This document shows positions 22,418 through 30,998 of a stretch of DNA of 40,429 nucleotides, piece after piece. Below the pieces are notes generated by a model. That model saw only the letters and a program-made list of their open reading frames with translations, was not told the DNA's origin and ran no database searches. Each line of letters starts with the position of its first letter. Position 1 is the stretch's first letter. A program made the position numbers and the translations under genes. The stretch is from Sulfurospirillum tamanense. GTDB lineage: Bacteria > Campylobacterota > Campylobacteria > Campylobacterales > Campylobacteraceae. The stretch is taken from positions 1 to 40,429 of the forward strand of contig NZ_JAFHKK010000022.1 of assembly GCF_016937535.1 (NCBI RefSeq). The letters are read 5' to 3'.

Positions 22418-22621
22418 CATGAGGTTTTGATTGTACTTTACGGCCCAAAGGTTAGAGACTTTGTGGTAAGTTTGGTTAGCAACTTCCGTCTCTTTTAAAA
22501 GCCAGTTGCCGCAGGCTTCACATTTTGCGTTCATGGCCCTAAGTTCGTCAAAGTTCATTTTTTCTACTTCACTTGCACGTTGCTTGCATTGAGCGATGCT
22601 ACATTTAAGAGTTTCAGCCAC
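22403..22621 (-). CDS. Small cysteine-containing hypothetical protein
   Basis: A 72-residue basic protein with four cysteines: two at the N-terminus (LKCSIAQCK) and a CEACGNW pair in the middle. This spacing could bind zinc or reduce a disulfide. No family recognised. Ends convergently on dapD inside its terminator. Confidence 0.5.
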   Translation of the reverse strand: MAETLKCSIAQCKQRASEVEKMNFDELRAMNAKCEACGNWLLKETEVANQTYHKVSNLWAVKYNQNLMKKRM

Positions 22622-22689
22622 AAGAAACCTTTGTATTTAAGATTTTCCATTATAGCGCATTATTCATCAAAAAAGTGACGTTTTAATGT

Positions 22690-23880
22690 TCAAGAAGCCT
22701 TTGTGGAAGCTAGTTTGACGCAGTTTCTTCCTGCTTTTTTTGCTTGGTACAAAAGGGTGTCCGCCTTTTTGACAATAGCGGGGATGTCTTTTCCCCAAGA
22801 ATGGTCACAAGCACCGATGCTAATGGTTAGCGAAACAGTGGTGCCGGATTTGGCGGGAGATTTTTTGGGCGCGCGGTCATTACCACGAATCTGAAACCCC
22901 TGATTGGCAATAGCTTCACGCACTTCTTCCAGATAAAGCTTACACTCCTTGACTTGCTTTCCTGCAAAGACAAGAGCAAACTCCTCTCCTCCATACCGAA
23001 AAGCTTTGCCGCCCCCCTTGACCCCTTTAAGTGTCGTGGCAACCTTTCGCAATACGTCATCACCCACATCGTGTCCATAGGTGTCATTAAAATTTTTAAA
23101 ATGGTCAATGTCGGTCATAGCAATGGTAAAAGGAGGCGAAAGCCGTTCAAAATACTCTTCCATAGCCCGGCGCGAAGGAATGCCTGTGAGAGTGTCAATA
23201 AAAGCCATGCGGTACGCATCATTGCTGAGTGCTACCAAAAAAATAAGGCTCGCTCCACCCAAATACAGCGCAGGAAGCGACGAGGCACCAAGGGCGGGAA
23301 GCCCACCCACCACCAAGGCCCACGCAAGGGATTTTTCAGCTTGTTTGGATTCGAGCAAGCCATACAGTAGTAAAAAAACAACCCCAACCCCATAAAGCAC
23401 CAAAGCAATCTGTGACAAAGGCTCAAAGGGTAAGGGGGTCTTGAAAATGGGTGTAGCAATGGTGATACCAAGGGTGTTGCTACGTGCTAGAAAGTATCCA
23501 ACAAGGCATAAGGCTAAAGTGACGCCATAGCGCGGGAGGGAAGGTTTGCCAAAGACACCCTTTTCGCTCATGAGCCCAAGAAGCAAAAACGCCACAGGCA
23601 ATAAAAGAAAAAAAGTTTGAATGGCTGCTTCTTTGGTAAGCCCCAAGGGTTCATAGAACAAGATTGCCCCTTGTCCACAAAACAGCAAAAACGACAAAAG
23701 CATAGGTTTTGCCCGTCCAAAGTGAAGGCTAAAAAAGAGGCTAAGTAGAGGCAATAGCATGGCCAGTACACTAAGTTGCCCCTCTAAAAGTCCATCAAAC
23801 CAAAGAAAAAAAGGCTGGCCAAAAAAGAGCAAGAGGCATAATGAGAGTGCAAAAAGTGGCAAGGTCAACAAGGAAGGCAT
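22690..23880 (-). CDS. Membrane diguanylate cyclase (GGDEF)
   Basis: A 396-residue protein. About seven to eight hydrophobic segments (1-220) form a membrane sensor. The GGDEF domain follows (about 230-390), with DALTGIPSRRAMEE-like entry (DTLTGIPSRRAME), DIDHFKNFNDTYGHDVGDDVL and the active-site loop FRYGGEEFALV. All residues for making cyclic di-GMP from GTP are present. The inhibitory RxxD site normally five residues ahead of the loop is absent, so product inhibition there is unlikely. Monocistronic; the ligand sensed by the membrane part is unknown. Confidence 0.92.
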   Translation of the reverse strand: MPSLLTLPLFALSLCLLLFFGQPFFLWFDGLLEGQLSVLAMLLPLLSLFFSLHFGRAKPMLLSFLLFCGQGAILFYEPLGLTKEAAIQTFFLLLPVAFLLLGLMSEKGVFGKPSLPRYGVTLALCLVGYFLARSNTLGITIATPIFKTPLPFEPLSQIALVLYGVGVVFLLLYGLLESKQAEKSLAWALVVGGLPALGASSLPALYLGGASLIFLVALSNDAYRMAFIDTLTGIPSRRAMEEYFERLSPPFTIAMTDIDHFKNFNDTYGHDVGDDVLRKVATTLKGVKGGGKAFRYGGEEFALVFAGKQVKECKLYLEEVREAIANQGFQIRGNDRAPKKSPAKSGTTVSLTISIGACDHSWGKDIPAIVKKADTLLYQAKKAGRNCVKLASTKAS

Positions 23881-24056
23881 GGGGTCCTTTTGATTTTTGG
23901 CAAATTATAGCAAGAGAAGACGAAAGATTATGTTAAAATGCGCAAAAATTTAAACTGCTTGGTGCCTTCTTTTTTTCATAAAGATTTTTCATCTGTGGTA
24001 TTTTCAAGACAAATAACACAAGACGTATACGGAGCAGTTGAGCAAAGGAAACAAAT

Positions 24057-25652
24057 ATGGTTAATGTACGCAATATCACCATGCGCTTTGGCGCACAGCT
24101 TTTGTTTGAGGACATTTCGCTCACCCTTGATGGGGGTAAACGTTACGGGCTCATTGGTGCCAATGGCGCAGGCAAAAGTACGTTTATGAAAATCTTGGCC
24201 CACCAACTTGAACCCTCTAGCGGGCATGTGAGCGTGGACAGTGGCTTGCGCGTGGGCGTGCTAAGCCAAAACCAATACGCGTACGAAGAGTTTTCCCTCA
24301 AAGATGCCGTGCTTTATGGCAACAAACGTCTCTTTGACGCACAAAAAGAGAAAGAAAAACTTTACGAAACGGGTGATTTTGAAGATGAAAAGGTCAACGA
24401 CCGCTTAGCAGAGCTTGAGATTGTCTGCGCCGAAGAGGACCCGACCTATGAGAGCGATGTGCAAATTGAAAAAATCTTGGAATCCTTGGGCTTTCCTGCT
24501 TCTATTCACGAAGAGAAAATGAGCACCCTCACTGGCGCAGATAAATTCAAAATCCTCCTCGCCCAAGTGCTTTTCCCTCGCCCTGATGTATTGTTTTTGG
24601 ACGAGCCTACCAATAACCTTGACCTAGAAGCCATCTCGTGGCTTGAAGAACAACTTAAGCGCCACGAGGGAACTTTGGTGGTCATCTCGCACGACCGCCA
24701 CTTTTTAAATGCCGTGTGTACGCATATCTTAGACGTAGATTTTCGTAAAATCCGTGAGTTTTCAGGCACCTATGATGATTGGTACATCGCTTCGACATTG
24801 ATTCAAAAACAGCAAGAAGCAGACCGCAGTAAAAAACTCAAAGAAAAAGAAGAGCTTGAAAACTTTATCCGCCGCTTCTCTGCTAACGCCTCCAAGGCAA
24901 AACAGGCCACAAGCCGCCAGAAACAACTAGAAAAGCTTGATGTTTCTGACCTCAAAGTTTCCACCAGACGCGATCCGAGCATCTTGTTCAAGCGCAACCG
25001 CGACATCGGCAACGAAATCCTAGAAGTGCGCAAGGTTGGCAAGGTTTACGGAGACCATAAAGTGTTTGAAAACCTAGAATTCAAAGTAGAAAAAGGCGAT
25101 AAAATCGCCCTTATTGGGCCAAATGGCGCGGGAAAAACTACGTTGTGTCAGATTATTATGGACCAGATTAAGCCCGATGGCGGAGAGATTTTTTGGGGTG
25201 CGACGATGGAGCCGACCTATTTTCCACAAAATACCACCGAGCTTATCACAGGGGATTTGCCTCTGTTTGAGTGGTTGCAGCAGTTTGATAAAAAACAAGA
25301 CCTCGATGAAATCCGCAAATGCCTTGGGCGGATGCTGTTTTCTGGCGAAGAGCAAAAAAAAGGCGTTTCAAACCTCAGTGGTGGAGAAAAACACCGCATC
25401 ATGCTTTCTAAAATCATGCTTCAAAAAGGGAATTTTGTGCTGTTGGATGAGCCCAACAACCACCTTGACCTTGAGGCCATCATCGCTCTGGGTGAAGCCC
25501 TTTACCGCTTCGATGGAAACGTGCTGTGCGTGACCCATGACCGCGAACTCATCGACGCCTTTGCTAACCGCATTTTACGCATCGACGAGCACGGTGTGTT
25601 GGAGGATTTTAGAGGGGATTATGAGAGTTATCGGGAGTTTCACGGTCAGTAG
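24057..25652 (+). CDS. ybiT: ABC-F family ATPase, YbiT type
   Basis: A 531-residue soluble protein with two ABC ATPase domains. The first has GANGAGKST (Walker A), a degenerate signature (STLTGADKFKILLAQ) and LFLDEPTNNLDLEA. The second has GPNGAGKTT, SNLSGGEKHRIMLSK and VLLDEPNNHLDLEA. They are joined by a charged interdomain linker at about 250-300. No membrane domain: ABC-F proteins act on the ribosome E site. Length and motifs match E. coli YbiT (about 530 residues) rather than EttA or Uup. The 3' end overlaps the convergent MFS gene by 44 bases. Confidence 0.9.
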   Translation: MVNVRNITMRFGAQLLFEDISLTLDGGKRYGLIGANGAGKSTFMKILAHQLEPSSGHVSVDSGLRVGVLSQNQYAYEEFSLKDAVLYGNKRLFDAQKEKEKLYETGDFEDEKVNDRLAELEIVCAEEDPTYESDVQIEKILESLGFPASIHEEKMSTLTGADKFKILLAQVLFPRPDVLFLDEPTNNLDLEAISWLEEQLKRHEGTLVVISHDRHFLNAVCTHILDVDFRKIREFSGTYDDWYIASTLIQKQQEADRSKKLKEKEELENFIRRFSANASKAKQATSRQKQLEKLDVSDLKVSTRRDPSILFKRNRDIGNEILEVRKVGKVYGDHKVFENLEFKVEKGDKIALIGPNGAGKTTLCQIIMDQIKPDGGEIFWGATMEPTYFPQNTTELITGDLPLFEWLQQFDKKQDLDEIRKCLGRMLFSGEEQKKGVSNLSGGEKHRIMLSKIMLQKGNFVLLDEPNNHLDLEAIIALGEALYRFDGNVLCVTHDRELIDAFANRILRIDEHGVLEDFRGDYESYREFHGQ

Positions 25653-26928
25653 ACTCTTCATTGCCAAGGGAGTTCCAAGACTCCTCGGCGATGTGTTCTT
25701 TTTGTTCTTGTACCCACTCTTCGTCTTGTCTGGGGTCAAACTCAGGCAAGATGTCCCCTGAAGCAGAAGGCACAGGAACGTAGATACTGCGCTCTTCAAA
25801 GGGAACTTTGTCTCGCAAGAGAGTGTAGCCGCATAAGGCAAGAGAGACGCCACTAAAGAGTAAAAACATGCCCCCATTTCCCAAAAAATTCATACTCGCA
25901 CCAATGAGCACAGGTGCCAAAAAAGAACCAATGCCATAGGTCATTAGTAGGGTGCGGCTGATTTCTACGGCACTTACTTCCACGTCGGTGGTGTCATTGG
26001 CGCGGGCAAGGCTTAGGGGGTAAATGGCAAAAATGGAAATACCCAATAAAAACGCCCCCAAGAAAAGCAACTGTCCATCAAATATCCACAATAAAAGCGA
26101 AGCCACTAGGCTCATGAATCCTACGCCCAAAATGGCTATTTTTCGTCCAAGGCGGTCAGAAATCCAGCCAATGGGCCACTGAGATAGCAAAGCACCCAAC
26201 AGCGCAATACTCATAAACATCGAAATAGAGGCATTGGAAAGGCCCATGTTTTTGGCATAAACTGGCGCCATAGTGAAAAAACCACCCACTAAAATTCCTC
26301 CAGCAAAACTTGCCACGAGTGCGAGTTTTGCTATGCCATAAAGTTGCGGCACGCTCATGCGATCGACTTTGTGAAGATGTGGCTCTTGAATTTTTGTCAT
26401 GGCAATAGGGATGAGCGAAAGAACAATAAACATAGAAGCCAACACAAAAAGCAATAAACCTGTCGCATCCTCCACTTGAAGCATAAGTTGCCCGCTTGAG
26501 GTGGCGAGGTAAAAAACAACCGTGTAGATAGAAAGCACTTTGCTGCGATCCCCGCTACCTGTTTTTTCGTTGATCCAGCTTTCAATGATGAGCAACATGC
26601 TGTAGAAAGAGTAGCCCGCAAGTGCACGAAAAAGTGCCCAAATCAGTGGGTTTTGGGTGAGAATGTGGCCCAAAGAAGCAAAGGTAAGAAGTGCGGCAAA
26701 TACCCCGAAGCTACGAATATGCCCTACACTTGAAATGACTTTGAGCGCACTTAGCGAAGAGAGAATGGCGCCAAAGAAAAAGCTCGCATTCACAAGCCCT
26801 GTGACAAAATCAGAGTTGCCAAACTCTTGGAGTCGAATCCCCACAAGACTCATGAGCAACCCGTACCCAACGCACATCAGCGCAATGGCAAAAAACAGTG
26901 AAGAGATAGGAAAAACGATAGAGCGCAT
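25609..26928 (-). CDS. MFS transporter, YcaD-like
   Basis: A 439-residue inner-membrane transporter with 12 predicted helices and a 60-residue acidic cytoplasmic tail. Between helices 2-3 and 8-9 are MFS-type loops (for example GWISDRLGRKIAILGVG). The N-terminal half, with RALAGYSFYSMLLIIESWINE, resembles YcaD-type and related sugar/drug-exporter MFS proteins. Substrate unknown. Its stop lies inside the ybiT coding region (44-base overlap on opposite strands). Confidence 0.87.
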   Translation of the reverse strand: MRSIVFPISSLFFAIALMCVGYGLLMSLVGIRLQEFGNSDFVTGLVNASFFFGAILSSLSALKVISSVGHIRSFGVFAALLTFASLGHILTQNPLIWALFRALAGYSFYSMLLIIESWINEKTGSGDRSKVLSIYTVVFYLATSSGQLMLQVEDATGLLLFVLASMFIVLSLIPIAMTKIQEPHLHKVDRMSVPQLYGIAKLALVASFAGGILVGGFFTMAPVYAKNMGLSNASISMFMSIALLGALLSQWPIGWISDRLGRKIAILGVGFMSLVASLLLWIFDGQLLFLGAFLLGISIFAIYPLSLARANDTTDVEVSAVEISRTLLMTYGIGSFLAPVLIGASMNFLGNGGMFLLFSGVSLALCGYTLLRDKVPFEERSIYVPVPSASGDILPEFDPRQDEEWVQEQKEHIAEESWNSLGNEESTDRETPDNSHNPL

Positions 26929-26982
26929 AAAGTGCCTTTTGGATGAATTGTGGGGATTGTAATAGGAATTTTAGAAAAAATC

Positions 26983-27002
26983 AACCTTTACATGTAAAGG
27001 TT
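26983..27002. repeat. 20-bp perfect palindrome centred on a TTACATGTAA copy
   Basis: AACCTTTACATGTAAAGGTT reads the same on both strands. It lies between the MFS start (26928) and the HIT gene, and its right half contains the HIT stop codon. As RNA it would be a stem with a tiny loop, so DNA-level recognition is more natural. Confidence 0.7.
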
Positions 27003-27365
27003 GTTTAGCGCTTTTTTTAAAGTTACCACAAACCCCTCAATGGGAGGCAATTCCAAGACGCCTTCGCGCTGTTTGACGCCCCACATGGGTTCGGGAAAAT
27101 AGGCATCTTCCTTAAAGCGTGCCATGACGTGAATGTGCAGATGGGGAAGGTAGTTGCCAAAAATGGCGATGTTGATTTTCTCAGGAGCATAATACGCTCG
27201 CAACACACGCTCGCAGGTTTCCATACATGTAAACAAGGCGGCCTTGGTTTGGGGGTCGCAATCGGTGAGTTCTTTGTAGGGATGCGCGCTAAAGATTTTA
27301 ACCCACGGAATCTCGCTTTCGTGGAGTTCAACATAGTAGTGCTCGGCAGAAAAAAGTAGCGACAT
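26988..27365 (-). CDS. HIT-family nucleotide hydrolase/transferase
   Basis: A 125-residue protein. The start is placed at ATG 27365, behind AAGGACA; the frame extends 28 codons upstream but without family similarity. The histidine triad is present as LPHLHIHVMARF near residue 75-86, with IAIFGNYLPH before it. HIT proteins cleave phosphate bonds in AMP-linked molecules such as AppppA or AMP-lysine. The gene ends in Tyr-Met-stop supplied by the TTACATGTAA palindrome. Confidence 0.82.
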   Translation of the reverse strand: MSLLFSAEHYYVELHESEIPWVKIFSAHPYKELTDCDPQTKAALFTCMETCERVLRAYYAPEKINIAIFGNYLPHLHIHVMARFKEDAYFPEPMWGVKQREGVLELPPIEGFVVTLKKALNNLYM

Positions 27366-27453
27366 GGATGTCCTTGAAAATAAATGCAATACTAACCAAA
27401 TTCGCCTTTCAGGCGCTAATGTGTAGAATACTTTTTCATAAAGGAGCACAGTG

Positions 27454-28632
27454 ATGAGACGGTTTTGGGTGGTAGTGGTAGCAGTGGTCTTGGCAGGATG
27501 TTCGCGTGGGGATTATGTCAACATCGCCCAAGTGGCTCTTTCTAAAGACCCAAGCACCGCAGTGAAATCCTTGGCGCGCACCAAAAGCGTGCATTATGCC
27601 GCCAATCCCGAGCAACTTGTTCGAGATGTTAAAAATCTTGACTTAAATGTGCGCGATTTGTTCGTGGCCCTTTTTGGGCAAGTGGCCAAAGAGTGGGGCG
27701 AGGGCAATGTGGAAGAAAGTTCGCAAACCAAAACCGTCAAGTACCTCCAAGAGTTCCAAAGCCGGGTGCTAGTAGACTTTGACAAGGGCGAGGTGACGGT
27801 AGAAACAGTCACAAAAGAGGACCCCAAAGCCCACTTGCGCGAAGCCATTGTAATGGCGCTATTGATGCCCGAAGACCCCCGTCAAGTAGATTTGTTTGAC
27901 ACAAGAGCCATCGAAGTGGGGGCAACACCCTACTTGTATAACGAAGTGCTGGATGACCAAAGCAAACCCATCCGTTGGGAGTGGCGCGCCAAACGCTATG
28001 CCGATATTTTGCTCTCTCGTGAGCTTAAAACCCGCACCATTACCCGCAATAACGCCCGCTTACATGTAAACTATGTGACCATTCCGATGGTGAAAAACCA
28101 CACTTCGGTGCGGGTAAGTAAATTTGCTCCTTTGGTTAAAACTTACGCGAGTCGCTACAACTTAAGTCCTGCCTTGGTGTATGCCATCATCCGCACAGAG
28201 AGTAACTTTAACCAGTATGCCATTAGCCGAAGCGGGGCGGTGGGGCTCATGCAAATCATGTCTCAAACCGCAGGTCGCGATGCCTACAAACACCTCACGG
28301 GTAAAGAGTGGGCGCCCACGCGAGAGTACTTGTACGATGCGAAAAACAACATTGAAATGGGCACGACTTATCTGCACATTTTGCGCACCCGCTACCTCAC
28401 AGGCATTGACCATCCTTTGTCCCATGAATACACTGTGATTAGTGCGTACAATGGCGGAGCAGGAACGGTACTTAGGGCTTTTCACACTGATAGAGACCGC
28501 GCTAAGGCGCGCATCAATGCCACCGCGCCCTCAGGCGTATATAGAGTCTTGCGCGAAGAGGTGGCTTTTGAAGAGACCCGCGAATACTTGCGTAAAGTAT
28601 TGGAATATAAAAAAGAATTTGTAGGATTGTAA
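27454..28632 (+). CDS. mltC: Membrane-bound lytic murein transglycosylase, MltC-like lipoprotein
   Basis: About 392 residues. A lipoprotein signal peptide ends in the lipobox LAGC. The N-terminal half is the DUF3393-type domain of MltC. The SLT catalytic domain follows, with the catalytic Glu in YAIIRTESNFNQYAISRSGAVGLMQIM and the conserved ISAYNGGAGTVLRAF. It cuts peptidoglycan glycan strands with formation of 1,6-anhydromuramic acid, acting from the outer membrane's inner face. I prefer ATG 27454 (7 bases after AAGGAG) to the GTG just before it. Followed after one base by the PfpI-like gene. Confidence 0.88.
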   Translation: MRRFWVVVVAVVLAGCSRGDYVNIAQVALSKDPSTAVKSLARTKSVHYAANPEQLVRDVKNLDLNVRDLFVALFGQVAKEWGEGNVEESSQTKTVKYLQEFQSRVLVDFDKGEVTVETVTKEDPKAHLREAIVMALLMPEDPRQVDLFDTRAIEVGATPYLYNEVLDDQSKPIRWEWRAKRYADILLSRELKTRTITRNNARLHVNYVTIPMVKNHTSVRVSKFAPLVKTYASRYNLSPALVYAIIRTESNFNQYAISRSGAVGLMQIMSQTAGRDAYKHLTGKEWAPTREYLYDAKNNIEMGTTYLHILRTRYLTGIDHPLSHEYTVISAYNGGAGTVLRAFHTDRDRAKARINATAPSGVYRVLREEVAFEETREYLRKVLEYKKEFVGL

Positions 28633-28633
28633 G

Positions 28634-29197
28634 ATGCGTATTGCGTTTGTAGCCTTTGACAGAATGAATATGTTGGATTTTTTTGGTGCTTATGACGCGC
28701 TCATGCGTCTTAAAACCTTGGGGTTTGTAGAAACCCTTACATGTAACACGTGTGCGCTCAAAGATGAGGTGCGCGACATCCACGGCCTCACGCTGAAGGC
28801 CGACACGGTGCAAAGTTCGCTGGATGGGTACGATGTGGTTGTTGTGCCTGGGGGCATCGGGACGCGCACATTGATGCGCGATGAGATTTTCTTGGCGTGG
28901 ATAAAAAGTGCGCGGTTTGCGCCTCTTAAGGCAGGGGTGTGTACAGGGGCATTGCTTTTGGGTGCGGCAGGATTTTTAAAAGACAAACGCGCCACCACGC
29001 ACAGCAACGCTTTTGATGTGTTGACGCCCTATTGCAAAGAAGTGGTTGAAAACGAACGCGTAGTGGATGCGGGCGAGGTGATTACCTCTAGGGGGGTGAG
29101 TGCGTCTATCGACCTAGGACTTCACCTGTGCGAACGGCTCGCAGGAGCTGGCGAAGCCGTGGCAAAGGGGATGGAATACCCCTTTACTCGACCGTAA
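28634..29197 (+). CDS. DJ-1/PfpI-family protein
   Basis: A 187-residue class I glutamine-amidotransferase-like fold. The nucleophile elbow is AGVCTGALLLGAAGFL (Cys at about 100), with the acidic residue in FDRMNMLDFFGAYDAL and VVPGGIGTRTLM before it. Members act as deglycases, isonitrile hydratases or AraC-linked sensors; the exact role cannot be told. It starts one base after the mltC stop, so it is co-transcribed. The 3' end overlaps the convergent glmS by 14 bases. Confidence 0.85.
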   Translation: MRIAFVAFDRMNMLDFFGAYDALMRLKTLGFVETLTCNTCALKDEVRDIHGLTLKADTVQSSLDGYDVVVVPGGIGTRTLMRDEIFLAWIKSARFAPLKAGVCTGALLLGAAGFLKDKRATTHSNAFDVLTPYCKEVVENERVVDAGEVITSRGVSASIDLGLHLCERLAGAGEAVAKGMEYPFTRP

Positions 29198-30995
29198 CAC
29201 TTTTGGCGAGGTTGCGCGGCATGTCCACGTCGTTGCCAAGGCGCACCGCAACTTCAAGAGCCAAAAGCTGTGTGATGAGCATCATCTCGAAAAACTCACT
29301 CATAGGGTGGGCGTGGTCGCCCGTTTGAATAAAATCATCCGCCAAATCAAAAGGCTTAGGACTGATGGCTAAAATGGTCGCATCGCGGGCACTTAACTCT
29401 TCTACGTTACTTTTGGTTTTTTCATACAACAAGGTTTGAGGCATCAAGGCAATGGTAAAAAGACCGCTATCCGCCAGTGCGATGGGGCCGTGCTTCATCT
29501 CTCCCGCAGGATACCCCTCGGCGTGCATGTAGCTAATCTCTTTGAGTTTGAGCGCTCCTTCAAGGGCTAAAGGATAGAAAATATCCCGCCCGATAAAAAA
29601 GAACCCGTGTCCGTGCAAGTAGCGCTTGGAAAGGCGATGGATTTTTTCATGCAAGCCATCCTTTACATGTAAAGCATTGGGGGTGCGCAAGAGGGTGTGA
29701 ATCTCAGAAGCAAGGGTTTGCTGGTCGATAGTTCCTTTAAGCGCCCCTATATGTAAAGCCACCATCCACAGCGTTGCTACTTGTGTAGCAAAGGCTTTGG
29801 TGCTGGCCACGCCTTTTTCAATCCCTGCGCGCGTTAACAGCGTCGCATCGGCTAGGCGAACGATGGAAGAGTTGTCTACGTTGCAAATAGCAAGGGTTTT
29901 AAGCCCTGCGGCTTTGGCGATTTTGAGCGCCTCTAGGGTGTCGGCGGTTTCACCGCTTTGGCTAATGACCACAAAGAGCGTGTCGGGTGTGAGCAGAGGT
30001 TCTTTGTAGCGAAATTCACTGGCGATTTCCACATTGGCGCGCACCTTGGCAAGGCGTTCAAAAAGGTAACTTGCCACCAGTCCAGAGTGGTAACTGGTGC
30101 CGCACGCGCAGATTTTGATGGTGTTGATACCCTCTAAAAGTTCAGGAGAGAGCTCATCTAGCACGATGGAATCTGCAGAAATTCTCCCCATAAGGGTTTC
30201 GCTGATGACTCTGGCTTGCTCGTAAATCTCTTTTTCCATAAAGAAGCGATACCCCTCTTTTTGGGCATAGGCCTTGTCTTGTGGCAAGGAGACAAACTGC
30301 AAAGGGCGAGCTTGGCGGTTTTTAAAAAGGGTGATTTCTTTGGGAGAGAGAGCGCCATACTCGCCATCTTCAAGATATACCGCTTCGGTGGCCAAGCCAA
30401 TAAGAGGCGCGTCAGAAGAGCCAAAGAAAAGCTCCCCTTTAGGGTTTTTGGCAAGGATGAGAGGCACGGCATTTTTAGCATAAAAAATCGTCTCAGGCGC
30501 TAACGTGGTGATGAGTAAAATAGCATAAGCCCCATGCAACGCCTCGACGGTGGCTTCAAAGGCACTAAAGAGGTCAGCGTGCTTGGTGATGTTGGATTCA
30601 AACAGGTGGACGATGACTTCTGTGTCGGTTTGGCTTAGGAAATGAATCCCCTCTTTTTGCAACGCGTCTTTGATTTCGCGGTAATTTTCAATGATACCGT
30701 TGTGTACCACAAAGGCGTGTTGGCCCCAGTGGGGGTGGGCATTGATTTCGGTGGGTTTGCCGTGGGTGGCCCAGCGGGTATGCCCGATGCCAATCCCAAA
30801 GCCTTCTGAGGTGACGCAATCAGTTTTTAGAGCGAGGTTTTCAAGCTTGCCTGTGGCTTTGTAAGCAGAGATTTTACCTTGGGTTAAAAGGGCGATGCCC
30901 GCAGAGTCATAACCTCGGTATTCGAGCTCTTTAAGACCGTCTAGTAAGAGTGATTTTTTTTCGCGAGTTCCAATGTAGCCAACGATACCGCACAT
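29184..30995 (-). CDS. glmS: Glutamine-fructose-6-phosphate aminotransferase
   Basis: A 603-residue enzyme that makes glucosamine-6-phosphate for peptidoglycan and lipopolysaccharide. The N-terminal glutaminase starts MCGIVGYIG with catalytic Cys2 and has HTRWATHGKPTEINAHPH. Two SIS isomerase domains follow (CGTSYHSGLVASYLFE, VVISQSGETADTLEAL, then GRDIFYPLALEGALKLKEISYMHAEGYPAGEMKHGP). It ends PRNLAKSVTVE as expected. Downstream of glnD by 3 bases, so it is the second gene of a nitrogen-linked operon. No glmS ribozyme is expected or seen. Confidence 0.96.
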   Translation of the reverse strand: MCGIVGYIGTREKKSLLLDGLKELEYRGYDSAGIALLTQGKISAYKATGKLENLALKTDCVTSEGFGIGIGHTRWATHGKPTEINAHPHWGQHAFVVHNGIIENYREIKDALQKEGIHFLSQTDTEVIVHLFESNITKHADLFSAFEATVEALHGAYAILLITTLAPETIFYAKNAVPLILAKNPKGELFFGSSDAPLIGLATEAVYLEDGEYGALSPKEITLFKNRQARPLQFVSLPQDKAYAQKEGYRFFMEKEIYEQARVISETLMGRISADSIVLDELSPELLEGINTIKICACGTSYHSGLVASYLFERLAKVRANVEIASEFRYKEPLLTPDTLFVVISQSGETADTLEALKIAKAAGLKTLAICNVDNSSIVRLADATLLTRAGIEKGVASTKAFATQVATLWMVALHIGALKGTIDQQTLASEIHTLLRTPNALHVKDGLHEKIHRLSKRYLHGHGFFFIGRDIFYPLALEGALKLKEISYMHAEGYPAGEMKHGPIALADSGLFTIALMPQTLLYEKTKSNVEELSARDATILAISPKPFDLADDFIQTGDHAHPMSEFFEMMLITQLLALEVAVRLGNDVDMPRNLAKSVTVE

Positions 30996-30998
30996 AAA